Assembly (NCBI GenBank): GCA_030278955.1 | Contig: JAOANR010000014.1 | Span: 35,849,453-35,913,452 of the forward strand | From: Hygrophila difformis | Lineage: Eukaryota; Streptophyta; Magnoliopsida; Lamiales; Acanthaceae | Length of the DNA stretch: 64,000 nt | Direction of reading: 5' to 3' | Shown: positions 12,061 through 24,250 of the stretch, piece by piece | Layout: every line of letters begins with the position of its first letter | How positions within the stretch are numbered: position 1 is the first letter of the stretch | The notes under the pieces: generated by a model | The model's database searches: none | Seen by the model: only the letters and a program-made list of their open reading frames with translations | What the model was told of the DNA's origin: nothing | Translations under genes and position numbers: made by a program

Positions 12061-12388
12061 GTATTATATAAACGTGAATTAAAATTAAAAATATTAAATA
12101 GTGTGGGAAAACCAAACGTTTCACATTAAAAAAACTGAGGTGGTATATATATAAGTAATCTATTATTAGTATTAGTATTTCATTTTCTATTAGTTTTCCT
12201 CTCTAACTTTTTATTTCCTCATTAGTTAAAAATACTAGTACTTATTTGTTTGCTTTCTCTCCTTTATTTTTCTCTTTTTATTCTTTAACTTGCCTCTTCA
12301 CGCTGTTTTACAGACAGAAAATATAAAATTTAAAACTAAAAAATAAAATAAAATAAAAATCCACATACCAAGTCTTAAAATAAAATAA

Positions 12389-13420
12389 GAAAAAAAGGCC
12401 AAATATATCCTTTTTGTTTAAAAAAAAGTCAAATCTATCCTTTTTCTATTTTATTACCGAATTTATCCTCTACATATGCTAATTATATCCCGAAATATCC
12501 TAAATTCACTAATCGTGGAATGCCTGCTGACGTGGCAATAAATTAACTTAAACCCTACATGCTGGATCGAATTTGAAGTGTGTCTCAATTAGGGCTGGGG
12601 AAAAATACCGAATATACTGCATACCGCACATACCGTATCGAAAAAATACCGAAAATATCGAAATTTTAGGTATACCGTAATTTTCGGTATGGTATCATAC
12701 CGTACCGTAAGATTTCGGTACGGTAACAGTATAAATTTTTTGATACCGCGGTATATCGCTACCGTACCGAACTTTGGTACATACCACGGTATCGGTATAT
12801 ACCGCGATATCGTTATATACCATAGCATCGGTATGTTGGTATATAACGAAAGTTCGGTATGCTGGTATATACCGCAATACCGGTATATTGGTATGTAGTG
12901 AATGTTCGGTATGTCGGTATGTACTGAATGTTCGGTATAGCGGTATATACCGAACTTACCGGAATGTCGGTATGGAAACGGTATGAAAATATTTCATACC
13001 GAAACTTTCGGTATACCAAAGATCGGTATACCGAAATGTTCGGTACGGCAATGGTATGAAATTTTTCATACTGTAAAGTTCGGTAAGGTATACGGTACGG
13101 AGAATTTTTTTCGATATGATACCGTACCGAAAATTACGGTATACCGAAAATTTCGATATTTCTTTTTTCGATACGGTATGTGCGGTATGCGGTATACTCT
13201 GTATTTTTCCCCAGCCCTAATTGAGAGACACTTCAAATCCCATCCAGCGTGTAGGGTTTAAGTTAATTTATTGTCACGTCAGCAGCCATTCCACGATTAG
13301 TGAATTTAGGATATTTCCGGATATAATTAGCATATGTAGAGGATAAATTCTGTAATAAAATAAAAAAAGGATAGATTTGGTTTTTTTTGAAACAAAAGGG
13401 ATATATTTGGCTTTTTTTCC
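12389..13420. mobile_element. Mutator-like foldback element with ~200-bp inverted arms
   Basis: The outer arms (about 12389-12608 and 13201-13420) are reverse complements over roughly 200 bp. Mirrored blocks include gccaaatatatcc, ctaaattcactaatcg, aagttaatttattg and ctggggaaaaatac. The element is flanked by a 10-bp direct repeat, aataaaataa (12379-12388 and 13421-13430). Long TIRs plus a 9-10 bp target duplication fit the Mutator superfamily. The centre is itself built of short palindromic gtatacc/ggtatacc words, so the whole 1,032 bp can fold into one hairpin. All frames inside are by-products. Confidence 0.75.
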
Positions 13421-13566
13421 AATAAAATAAATACAACTCGATTTTAAAAGTTGGGAAAATCTCAGAGAGTAGAGTCTGTATCCAATGCACCTTAAAAGTC
13501 TATCTCTTGTGATTTGGTGTCCCCCATTAAAATTTAAAACCCCCCAAAAACCCAAACCCCAACGCC

Positions 13567-13971
13567 ATGACCACTCTCAAATCCCAATATCGATATCTCC
13601 AATCCCTCAACTCTCGTCTCCACCTCCGTCGTCCCCCGCCGCCTCTCTCCCCGAACGACCTCCTTTTTCTCCAATTTGCTCCGTAATCTCCACGATTCTG
13701 ACTCCGACTCCGACAACCGCAATTCCTCCTCCCCTCCACCAAAACTTCTCGTCCGTCCCAGAGAAGAATCCAATCTCGAAAACAAATCATCCGCACAAAA
13801 TCCTTACCGGCGATGGGAAGACGAATTATTTGAGCAGAGAGAGATGTGAGGAACGAGAGTAAAGAAGATGAAAAGGAGGTCGACTCTGGGGACTAATTGG
13901 GTTTGAAAGAGCTCATTGAAGGTTGGCAGTTAGGCGGCTGCCGGATTCTCCACCGACATATATAAATTTAT
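13567..13971 (+). pseudogene. Broken gene fragment of unknown identity
   Basis: An ATG at 13567 opens a C/T-rich frame of 39 codons (MTTLKSQYRYLQS...) that stops at 13686. Shifting frame by one base gives a further open stretch rich in DSDSD and ending near WEDELFEQREM at about 13850. Codon composition (CTC, TCC, CCG) is unlike the AT-rich surroundings, which suggests real coding ancestry with one frameshift. I do not recognise the protein. It could also be a first exon of an unannotated gene. Confidence 0.3.
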
Positions 13972-14538
13972 TTGATCACAGCAAATTCCTTTTCTGGTTT
14001 GTCCTTCCATGATCCATCTATGTGAATACGTACGTGATTTCTTTACCTGTTTTTCAATGAATCTTACTTAGCAAGTTTTATAAAGATTAAAATATTTAAG
14101 TTAAAATTATTTTTGAAATTTAAATTAAACACAATGTAGTAATTCACAACGTATATGAAAAGTTACTTTTGCTTGTATCTACCAGCCCCGCTTTCGTTCT
14201 AGTTTGTATAAACTCTTCATAAACCGTAGCAAACTTATACTATGAAGAACATAATAATAAATAAATTATAGAAGTAGTAAAATACAATAACTATAAGTAA
14301 GTGCACTTTGCATCTTAATAAAAAAAGAATTATTAAATGCTTTGACCTTATTTTCAAATGAAGCCCAATTTTTTTTTTTCAATATTGTATCCATAATATA
14401 GTTCGGATGTTAGAAGTAGAGCCTTTTTGCTTTTCTTTGGATGGTCATGGGCATAAACAAATACAGTACATACTACTCCACTATCAAAGTGACAAAAATG
14501 TGAGAATATTGTTTCAAGAAAGTTTAAATGTGCCTGAT

Positions 14539-14539
14539 A

Positions 14540-14600
<61 letters not shown>
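14539..14600. repeat. (ATT)n microsatellite
   Basis: About 20 perfect trinucleotide units. The long poly-isoleucine, poly-leucine and poly-tyrosine frames across it are artefacts. Confidence 0.95.
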
Positions 14601-14602
<2 letters not shown>

Positions 14603-15540
14603 ATTTGTGGCTTGCCCAATATCCTCATTATAGCTTACCAAAAAAAATATCCTCATTATATTGTAACATGTTGGCCATACATATTACTGTACAATTTACA
14701 ATTAAGGGTTTTGGGTAATGAAATAATGGGTAAAGTCCCAACTCCCATTCCATACATTATTTCTGTTACTCTCTAGAAAGTTAGGTACCCTTCTATGTGT
14801 CTCAATAATATTTGTGTATTTGTATCTTGATAATTCAATGGGAATTCAAGATCAATAATGGCATCTTATCCATTACAATAGTGTAACATTTTTGCCACAT
14901 TAGTGTGTTATTCTTTTATATTCCTTTTACAGCCAAAAAAAGGAGAATTTGATGCTTGATAGTTGATAGTTGATCATACCAAGAGAAAGTAGAGTTATTA
15001 ATCTGCACAAGTGCCAAAGAACATGTGAAGGAAGAATATAATCTATAGATTCACCCAACAAGCCTGAATAATCAACCAAATCAATAGAGAGGAAGTAAAA
15101 TAGAGACTCTGAAACAAATAGCTATGACCAATTAAACTAGTTAACTTTCAATATTTTTCATGGGACTTTGTCTTCTTTTACAACTTTCTATATTTTCATG
15201 GGCCTTTGCTTTTTTATATAACTAGCTCTATTTTCAATAGGGCTCTTCTTTCTTATGTAACATATTTGAGTATATTAATACTACATTCATTTCAAATAAA
15301 TTGTCTATTTTTTATGTTTTTTAATAAAATACTGTATCATTTTCATCACACTTTTTCCTGCACTTGATTATCTCCTCTACTTTTTCAATCAATTTATTTT
15401 ACCAAATACTATAAAAATGTTACATTATGAAACATCACAAAGGAAAAAGAGATGGGGGAGTATATCATATCATATTAAATAAAAATAATAATTTTAAATG
15501 GAGTTGAATTTTTTTTTCTTCTAAATACTACATCAAGTTA
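14601..15540. other. AT-rich intergenic DNA
   Basis: No gene seen. A half Stowaway-like end (gatgggggagtatat) occurs near 15451-15465, with a matching region starting about 15285. The copy is too degraded to delimit. Confidence 0.35.
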
Positions 15541-15978
15541 GAGCCCATTTGGATTGGCTTTTGAAAAAAGCAGAAGCAGAAGTGAAAGCCAAAGCAGAAG
15601 CATGTAACTTTTGTGTTTGGATAGAATGTTTGAAAAGCAGCTTTTTTTCAAAAGTGTGTTTGGATGTGTAAAAGTGAAAAGTGTTTTTGAAATGTATAAA
15701 TTACCAAAAAGGACATGCTATTTATTATGATAATAAGATATATTTGTAATGTAATTTATTTTAATTAATTAGGGTATTTAAGTCTTTGCACATTTTACAA
15801 AGTGCTTTTGGTGTCTGCTTTTCAGAGAAGCAGCCCCTCCCAGAAGCACTTTTGTAGCTTTTCGAGGTGCTTCTGCTTTTTTTGAAAAGCCAAACCAAAC
15901 ATTTATTTTCCATCAAAAGTATTTTTGGCAGAAATAAAAGCCAAAAGCACCTTGCTAAAAGTCATTCCAAACATCCTC
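15541..15978. mobile_element. Tourist/Harbinger-like MITE
   Basis: The element begins GAGCCCATTTGGATTGGC and ends TCATTCCAAACATCCTC, its imperfect complement. TTA lies on both sides (15538-15540 and 15979-15981). The interior alternates agcagaagc and gcttttgaaa words, giving extensive self-complementarity. A second, inverted copy lies at 55474-55838. No ORF. Confidence 0.75.
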
Positions 15979-15981
15979 TTA

Positions 15982-17391
15982 GTACGTTTGGCATTAACAA
16001 TTTTTTTTATTTTCAAGGGATTCATAACCTATTTAAGAGGTCGAGGGATTAGGTCAAAAAGAACAGATGAGGGAAAAGGTATGAAATTGATTTAATGTTC
16101 AAGTTAAATTGAAAAATGCCCTATTAGAAGAAATTTGATGCCCTGTCAGTATCTGACAAATTCTTTTATACTTTTATGTCAAAAAACTGAACTTTTTTGC
16201 CGAAAAAGATAAAACAATCTCTTATTCGTGACATTGGTACATGCAGGAACCAGAAAAGTAACACGAACCAATATGCATGGAATGTTGGTACCTCTAGGAA
16301 CCAGCTGTTTCATACTTTCATACATGAACCACCTGATTTTCACCTGGTTCGTACATTATCACTTTCACGAACCGATGATGGTTTTGTTTTCTCGGAAAGA
16401 AAAAATTGGTTTTTTCTTGTCTGCGTGCATGAAAAATTTTCACAAGCGCTGACGGGCAATATGACGCAGTTTCCTAAATTTTATGTTCATCGAATTTCAA
16501 TCTGACCTCTATTATTACAATTTAGATAATTGAACTATTTCATTTGTGGCATCCATAAAACAACTTGGTTCATTGATACCCCATCAGTAACCCATCTATT
16601 GTAATAGCAGTCGATTCTTGGAATTAAAAAGAATATATTCTATATTCGCCTGAGCATTCTAACACCTACTTTCAATAGGTCGAAAACCTAAACTGGAATC
16701 ATTCTCTAAATCAATCCATTTGAGAAAATCCCATTTATCTCATCAAAGCTACTCATTGGAGACCGAATATCATGAGCAAAACCAATCCATCAAAACTCAA
16801 AGATTATATGTCCCTAATTTATTCCCAGTTCATTATAAGTTTAAACTCCATGCCAATTACTACAACCCAACCATCATTAAATTTGTTAATAAGCCAAAAC
16901 GCACCACCTTTGTCTACATGGGAGCATATATATATATATATATTCCAAGACACTAACCAAACGCCTCCATTTGAACAAATCTAAAAAATACATTAAATTT
17001 CAAGATGGAATTGAAGAGTATCATCCAGTATCCACCATGCAAGCAATATAATATGTAACCATTCAAGCACAAGGAGAGCATAAAGCTTGCATTTGAATAC
17101 ATCCAACAATTCCCAAATATCAACAAGAACATTCCCAAGAAGCCCCAACACTATTGCAGACTTCCCACACGAGCAGTGTGCTGCAGCAGTCTCAGAGTTG
17201 AGGGCTCCCCACATTCATATATCAGTTAGAAACAACATTAACAACATATGATAGAAAGAACAATTACAACCTTCTAAACAATCTTTTATCCCTACATAAC
17301 CGACAATAAATCAAACACCCCACTAGAAACCAACAAAGCCATCCAATAATTCTTACATTCATACATATATTATCAGTCACGAGACTGTCAG
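15982..17391. other. Intergenic DNA and 3' region of the histone gene
   Basis: No gene is recognised. The segment 16190-16500 has two overlapping open frames (102 and 74 codons) and repeated gaacc words, but no similarity I know. A TA run sits at about 16926-16942. The H2A.W 3'UTR probably occupies the last 150-300 bases before 17391. Confidence 0.3.
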
Positions 17392-18176
17392 TCAAGCCTT
17401 CTTGGGAGACTTTGTGGCCTTTGGGGACTTTGGTGTCTTCTCGGCTGCCTTCTCAGACTTCTTGGGAAGAAGCACCGGGTTGATGTTTGGCAACACACCT
17501 CCATGTGCTATTGTCACTCCATGAAGAAGCTTCCCCAGCTCCTCATCATTTCTCACCGCCAGCAACACATGTCTTGGGATTATCCTGTTTTTCTTGTTGT
17601 CCCTGGCTGCATTCCCAGCCAACTCAAGAACCTGAATCCAGATTCAATTTATTAATTAATTCATAGCTCTAAGTTACTGAATTAATTAAACCCTAATTTT
17701 CCCAATTTCCCAAATTAGGGATTTGGAAAGTTCAATAGATCTAATAGATGAAAGTCATCAACAGAAAAATATCTGCTTTTAGCTAATTAGTCGAATCCCA
17801 ATTGTCAAAACCTGGAAACCCTAATTGCACATCCTCAGCTAGCAATCAAACAAAATCGCACAGATTCAAAAACCTAGGGTTTCAAGAATCCTAAATCAAC
17901 ATAAATGAAAACAAAATTCACGATTCACGAAGCAATAAAAAAAGTGAAAAATGAAAGGTACATCACCTCAGCAGCAAGGTACTCCAGCACTGCCGCCAGG
18001 TACACCGGAGCACCGGTGCCGACCCTCTCCGAATACCTTCCTTTTTTTAGGTACCGGCCGATTCTTCCGACCGGGAACTGCAGCCCGGCTTTAACGGACC
18101 GGGAAACGGGTTTCTTCTTCGGGCCGCCGCCCTTCCTTCCTCCAGCTCCCTTCTTCGGCTTCCCACCGGATTCCAT
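17392..18176 (-). CDS. Histone H2A, H2A.W type, two exons
   Basis: This is a core nucleosomal histone. The W class is deposited on plant heterochromatin and is defined by a C-terminal SPKK-type tail that contacts linker DNA. Exon 1 is 18176-17967 (70 codons) and exon 2 is 17631-17392 (79 codons plus stop), joined after AAE in phase 0 across a GT-AG intron, giving 149 residues. Visible: basic N-tail, [21 protein letters not shown]1-loop region [38 protein letters not shown] acidic-patch helix, [12 protein letters not shown], then [12 protein letters not shown]. The lysine-rich tail with two SPK motifs separates it from H2A.X (SQEF end) and H2A.Z. Length is normal for the class. Confidence 0.93.
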
Positions 18177-18322
18177 TTTTCAGCTGCGTATGAGATCACC
18201 GAGTATGAAATCGAAGCACTGTTGTTGTACTTGCGTGTAATTTCGCAGAATGGTCGCGTTGGTTTAAGTAAGAGAGTCGATTTGGGTTTGGGTGAGGAGA
18301 GGCGGAGATTTTGGGCCGTGCG

Positions 18323-18378
18323 ATTGGTTTTGATCAACGGCCGTATTTTGCGATCCGCGTGATTGTGATCAGACCAAT
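18323..18378 (-). promoter_or_regulatory. Histone promoter elements: octamer and CCAAT boxes
   Basis: Reading the minus strand upstream of H2A.W, the octamer CGCGGATC lies at 18359-18352. This is the established plant histone-gene octamer associated with S-phase expression. A CCAAT box lies on the minus strand (ACCAAT at 18328-18323) and a reverse CCAAT (ATTGGT) at 18378-18373. Together they support cell-cycle-linked transcription of the gene, about 150-200 bp from its start codon. Confidence 0.7.
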
Positions 18379-18439
18379 GAGGAGTGGTTATTACAGGGCC
18401 TAGAGTTGAGGCAGGGATGTAAGAGAAGAAACACAAATT

Positions 18440-21400
18440 TAGAAATATGGTTGGTTTAGATAATTTCTTTGAATTTGAAATTTCTATTTTTGTAACTTCG
18501 TAGATCGGTTTATTTTCTTTTGCATATCTGAAAAAACCACTCGAGTAAATTTTTTAGATCTTTTGTAAGATTATGGTGTTATGGAATTCTCATTAAATAA
18601 ATAAATACATTAATAATTTAAATTTGTATAAATCTAAAATAATCATTATAATCAATTCTATATTACGTGCAGAAAATATAAAATTGTCAATATACAAGTA
18701 AAAAAATAAAAATGAATTTTAGGCTTTTAGATATTTAATAAAATGCAAATCTTACCAACAGGCTACTAACTCGTTAATTCAAATGTCAATATTTGAAGAA
18801 TAAAATATAAAGAAAATTTCATCTATAAGTAGAACTTAATTAATTGGAGGTAACGTAGATATAAATCATATAATAGTATTTTTTTTTTTTGTGTTAGTCT
18901 TTAAAAATATAGTTGTATAAAAATAACTTTAACTTATTTTTTTTTTTAAAAAAAAACATTAAGAACTTATTAGATCCATGTATTTTGAAATTTTCTTTTC
19001 TTTTGGTAAAAAAAATATTAGGGGTGAGTTTGGTAACAACGTCCTAGCCCATCCAACGCTCATTCTCAGCGTCCTCTCCCCTCCATCGCTTATCTTCCCA
19101 TTTGTTATCCGAAATTGAAGGAAACACAACCGCTCCACTCGCTAATCGCCGGAATGCTCGATTCTCGAGCGTTCACGTTCCGAGTTCAAATGGGTGAAAT
19201 TCCAATTGTGTCCAAGTATACCGAGGTGGGTTGTGGGCAACAAGGAAGGGGCTAACATTGTAGAACCTTGAGCAACAATTATGTGTCCCAAAATGTTGTC
19301 ACTTTTCTTAACAAGTACATGTGATTTGTGAGTGTTCAGAACATGATCGAGACCAACTCCTGAATGAAATGTGCTCTTAACAAGCATAAGAAGTACTATA
19401 AGTGTTCAGAGCATGACACCAACTCTTGAATAAAATGTGCATTAGAATGTGAATTGATGAAGCCATGGGAGACAGACAGACATCCCTTATCCATCCAGGC
19501 AACGTCGATTCATTATTGCCTTCGAGGATATATCAATGGAAGGTAATGGTGTTCTCTCGTTAAAGAACAAGCCAACGTCCACTAGTAAGAAATTCAAATT
19601 TGTCACCAAAAGATCCAAGCAAACGCCAACGCAAAAAGAGTAGTAGCGTAATATATCCCTTGCCAATACTAACAATGAAACTAAGGAGATGTCGTCCTAA
19701 AGACCACCATCAAAATTGATTTTACTGGTGCCATAAAATGTGTGCAAGGAGTCTCGGGATGATTTGTTGCTACCAAGAAACTTGTGATCCAACTGCAAGT
19801 TGGGTTATTTTGTTTAAATCTTGTGTTGCACTGCATCTGTTAGACCAAATGTCGTGTAGGATGTTGCTAAATATAACACGTTATCCATTTAAAGATGGTA
19901 GGAAATGTAAAGAATGAAGCATTTGGAAATCAACAGTGGGATGAACAAAGAAACACTTTAAAATCAAAAGCAAACTGAGTTGAAGAGAATGTGAAGGCAT
20001 CGGTTGCTGGCAAAAAACCACAAGTTGAAGACAAGTTCATCGTCCTTGTTGCAATATTCGTTCGGTTCAATGAATTATTATTCTTACAGGTTATCCGGAT
20101 GAAATGCAGCACACGAAAAAAAAAACAAAAAAAAAAAACCAAAAAAAACCAAAAAAAAAAACTGGAGCTTCAATGAACTGGAAAAAAAATGTTAAAAATA
20201 AATAAATAAATCCACAGATAGTTAGTACATAGTGGAGTAATAGAAGAGTTACAAGCATTTTATATGCACTATATATATATACTGTAAATTCCCCAAGTTA
20301 TTGTAATGCCACAAAAGCATAGTCATAGTCATATGGGATTGTTTAGAATCAGCAAATCCACTGCTTTGCTGCCTCCCCAAACTTCTACTATATGTACTCA
20401 CTAGTAGTAAGTAGCAAGCAAGCAGTAGTGTTGTAGTAATAAGATATACTGTACTTCTATATATGTTACTATTGTTTAGACATTAAAAATAGTGCAATGT
20501 AGTACTAGTTTAGTGTTAGGGCTAAGGTGGGTGCAAGGTTTTAGAAAGAGTTGTAGTAATTGTTTCAGCTTTCAAGCCACCATTTGAGAGTAAGCCCCAA
20601 AATGAACCCACGATTTTTATTAAGCCAAACTATGAGTGATTGAACAGTGAACCCATGATTTATACTCAAGATATGTTGAATTTTAATGATAACTTACCGC
20701 CAAAAGATGGAAAAAGAGTACTTGCCTGACATGAGTCGGGAGAGACTCAAAATAGTCTGCATAACAAGTAGTGATATAGGAGTACTTCCTACGTTTTTTT
20801 CTATTCGTTACGAACCCACCCCAGCGCACATTCCAATGCATATTTTAAATCATTAATAACTCAATCTCGGTACATATAAAAATTCTAAAAGTTCGATATT
20901 TAAAACCTAAAAAGACGATACAAATCTAACAAGATCATACTTGACTATATTTTAACTTATATAACTATAATAAAACTTTAAGTTAAATTCATTGTGTGAA
21001 TAGTGCCCAGATTGTGAATGGTGCAAACATTAAAAAGTGTGCTACTTAAACTAACTCAAAACCAAAGAGAATTTCCATGTCAACAACTTTCTTATGTCCA
21101 CAAAAGAGCAAACTAAGAAGACCCCAATAATCTAATTACCAAAATGATCACAAATCAGAATTTCGAACCCAGATGGACCAGGATTGCCCAGAGAAGTTCC
21201 ATCCATTCATATTCAAGATAAAGCCAGAGTCCTATGCAGACAATTCTAGTACTGAGTATACTTCAATAATATAGGTTCCTTAATCTCTGTCCTAAGCATT
21301 TCCAAAATCAAATTAACAGTACAATTCACCCCAAATATTAATTTGTTGATACAACGGAGTCAAGTAGTTGTTGAAGCAAGCCTCATTTCTGATACGCTGG

Positions 21401-22120
21401 GGATATACTATTAATGAACACAGAAAAAAGGTAAAGAATCCAATCCTCCTCAGCATCGTGACATTAATATTTGCAATCTGAACAAATTGGTAGGAAGTAA
21501 AACCAACGAAAAAAAATATTATTTTTTTTAGTGTTTTTTTTTTTATTATTTTTAAATGGAGTCTTGATTTCCCAAATTCATTTCCAATCATATTCATAAA
21601 AAATGGATGTTTTTACGGTTTTTCTGATTCAAGAGTATCCCTCAATTCACTACTGTGTCTATGCCTATGCCCGAACTTGTGATCAGCCCAGACAAAACAT
21701 CAATAGGGGCATGCACAGTATTAATAGTCCGCGTAAAAATAATGTTACATTATTCCATTTCCATACTTGTAATTTCTAACAGAGATGTTTTCTGATTTGT
21801 GACTTTGGGAAAGTTTTGGTTTGATTTGGGGTGGGGTTGGGTTGGGTCCGTTTAACTAATGTGGGATGGGCATTAGGCTTTGGGATGGGTCACGATTTTG
21901 TGTGGCCAAATATTCAAGTGTGTGGTCAATGCCTACATGGAGCCTGGTCGATATATTTAAATAAATCTAAATCCTTAATCACATATGCCAGCAAATTAGA
22001 ATATTAAGGGCTAATGAGACCATTTTGAAGATCATCAGCAAAGTTACGGTACCAAATTAGAAAATTCAATACTTATGGCACAAAATTGAAAAATTGGAAA
22101 ACTTATGGCATCATTTTGGC
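18440..22120. other. Unassigned AT-rich intergenic region
   Basis: No gene is supported. Around 19020-20160 composition is more balanced and short frames occur on both strands, but nothing is recognisable; it may be decayed transposon or gene sequence. An A/C-rich tract lies at 20115-20161. A degenerate Stowaway-family copy spans about 20783-21030 (acttcctacg end; internal gatcatacttgactatatt). Confidence 0.35.
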
Positions 22121-22124
22121 ATTT

Positions 22125-22650
22125 TTTTCATCAAATAAGATCACACTTGACTATATTTTATCTTATATAATTGTTTAGAAAATCGAATCAAAGTTACTTA
22201 ATGCATAGTGACAAAACACCATCCGTGTCAATTAAAAAAGAACGGAGGAAGTAGTAAATATTATTGAGTAACTTTTATTAATTTTTTTAATAGAGTTATA
22301 TAAGAAAAAAAATAATCAAGTGAATTCTTAGTATATTCATCTAATGACATAATTTTAGAGTATCAATTTTTTAAAAGTTTATTTGTATACAATAGAAGTT
22401 ATTATTAATTAAAAATATTTATTTGATGGTGAGAAATGCTTGCATTTGATAACATAACAAGTACTTCCTCCTTCTCATTTTATTGCACCCATTGCATAGT
22501 AATAACTATTGATTGAGTAATTTTGATTACTTTTTTAGTAACATAATTCTATAAGATAAAACATAATCAAGTGAGATCTTGTTGGATTCGTCTAATCACG
22601 TAGTTTTAGAATATCATATTTTTATAATTTTTACTTATATACAATATGGT
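22125..22650. mobile_element. Cluster of degenerate Stowaway-family MITEs
   Basis: Three partial copies are packed together: one at about 22125-22248 ending aacggaggaagta, one at about 22255-22400 in reverse orientation, and one at about 22464-22650 starting cttcctccttctc. All contain the family core (g)atctcacttgacta or its complement. They end where the Helitron helicase relic begins. Confidence 0.55.
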
Positions 22651-22672
22651 AGAATGATTTGGGATGAAAATT

Positions 22673-24117
22673 ATTGATTGGTAGAATGATTATAAGTCCA
22701 TCTGAATTAACCAAATTCTCCATTCCATTTCAGAGGAAAAAATTCCACTCGCATTTTTTTGGAATGAAAATTCTTGATTGGTAGAATGAAAATTTTTGAT
22801 TGATAGAATGATTATAAGTCCATCTGAATTAACAAAAAAAATGTTGATGTCAACCTTTAAAGAAGGTTAGACTCTATCTTCAAAAATCAATTTTTACTTA
22901 TGTCAGTGATATGTTGTAATATCTCGTGTCACTATAAAGAGGGGACTCGAAGTACTAATATGTAATTAAGATGGATTTACTTAAGATACTATAAGAAATG
23001 TTATTTACAATGAAAATTATATATGGCAAATGACACTGAATACTTCATGTACGTGATGGTAATTGGTAAAGCTGGTATTAATCTTGAAGATGTATAATTA
23101 GATGTGACATTTCCAGATGATAATTTTTTAAACTCTACGAGAGATTCTATAGCGGTAATTGTTCAGAGCACTTATACAAATATAAACTGCACCACTTCAA
23201 ATCCAAATATTTTTACTATATATTAACCCCAACAATGAGATTGTTGCTACAATCAATAATTACATCATGGAACGTATGTCAACAAATAAAAATGTGTATA
23301 TATATATATCAGTTTTAACAATATTTGTCCAAAGGATGAAAACATAGAAAATGCCAATGAATTATTTTCACTGGAATATCTAAACACCATCAATTGTTCT
23401 GGATTATTGAATCATGAAATATAGTTGAATGAGGGTTGCATAGTCATGCTTCTTAAGAATATATATCCATCAAATAAATTATGTAATGGAAGTAGGTTGA
23501 TAGTAACCAAGATTTGGAACTATATAGTTGAGGTTAAACTAATTTTTGGGCAACCATGAAAGTGAAAAATTCTTGATTTGTAGAATGATTATGAGCCTAT
23601 TTGATTTATCCAAAATTTTGATTCGATTTGAGATGAGAAAATTCTTACTCACAGTTTGTTCTTCTATAATTATAAACAAAAGTCAATGTCAATCTTTAAA
23701 TAATGTCGGAATTTATCTTCCGAAACCAGTTTTTAGCCATGAACAACTATGTTGTAATATTTCGTGTCACTAGCAAGATGTGGCTAAAAGTATTAAAATG
23801 CAATTAAGAATGATTAATTCAAAATACCACAATAATTGTTGTTACACTGAAATTTATATATGACAGAAAATTTGGAAAATGGATAGTTGGTGTAGGTGAT
23901 GGTAAAGCGAGTATTGATTTTGGAGATGTACAATTAGATGTGACATTTTCGGATGATATTCTTATAAACTTTACGGATGATCCTATTGCGGTAATTTTTT
24001 AAAGTACATATACAAATATAAATTGCATCACTTCAGATTCAGACATTTTAAAAGATAGTATTATACTAGCCCATGTCAATGAGATTTTCACCAATGAAAT
24101 TTTCAGCAAATTGTTAG
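22673..24117 (+). pseudogene. Helitron-type PIF1 helicase relic, C-terminal part repeated
   Basis: Broken frames match the C-terminal helicase region of plant Helitron Rep/helicase proteins, which unwind DNA for rolling-circle transposition. Segment A (22673-22965) gives GRMIISPSELTKF and a decayed tail. Segment B (about 23030-23810) gives ATINNYIMERMSTNKNVY, ELFSLEYLNTINCSGLLNHE, IVMLLKNIYPSNKLCNGSR, then INKSQCQSLNNVGIYLPKP and VFSHEQLCCNIS. In live PIF1 helicases this last block reads INKSQGQSL and ends QLYVAxSR. Segment C (about 23860-24117) repeats the start of B (gatgtacaattagatgtgac). Stops and frameshifts are frequent. The reuse of the same domain shows tandem or nested duplication. 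Confidence 0.75.
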
Positions 24118-24195
24118 GAAAATTTTTATATTATGCTTCATACTTATTTTTAAATGAACAACATGGTAGATATCCAAGGTAGATACTTATTTTCA

Positions 24196-24250
24196 TATTT
24201 CAGCAAATTCGACTAATCTGGTAGATATCCAAGGTAATATGAACAACATG
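24196..24250 (+). other. Filler DNA at the LINE copy-1 5' junction
   Basis: Three short blocks here repeat the upstream flank in a different order. tttcagcaaatt at 24198-24209 matches 24101-24112. tggtagatatccaaggta at 24219-24236 matches 24164-24181. atgaacaacatg at 24239-24250 matches 24154-24165. The last joins directly to the LINE reading frame. Confidence 0.75.

Noticed and set aside
12589..13261. Many overlapping ORFs on both strands
   Set aside because: Palindromic gtatacc repeats of the foldback element leave all frames open by chance.
14354..14776. ORFs rich in poly-Ile, poly-Leu and poly-Tyr
   Set aside because: Direct read-through of an (ATT)n microsatellite.
19142..20176. Short ORFs (61-81 codons) in the H2A.W to Helitron spacer
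   Set aside because: No domain, no splice structure and no recognisable similarity; not supported as genes.
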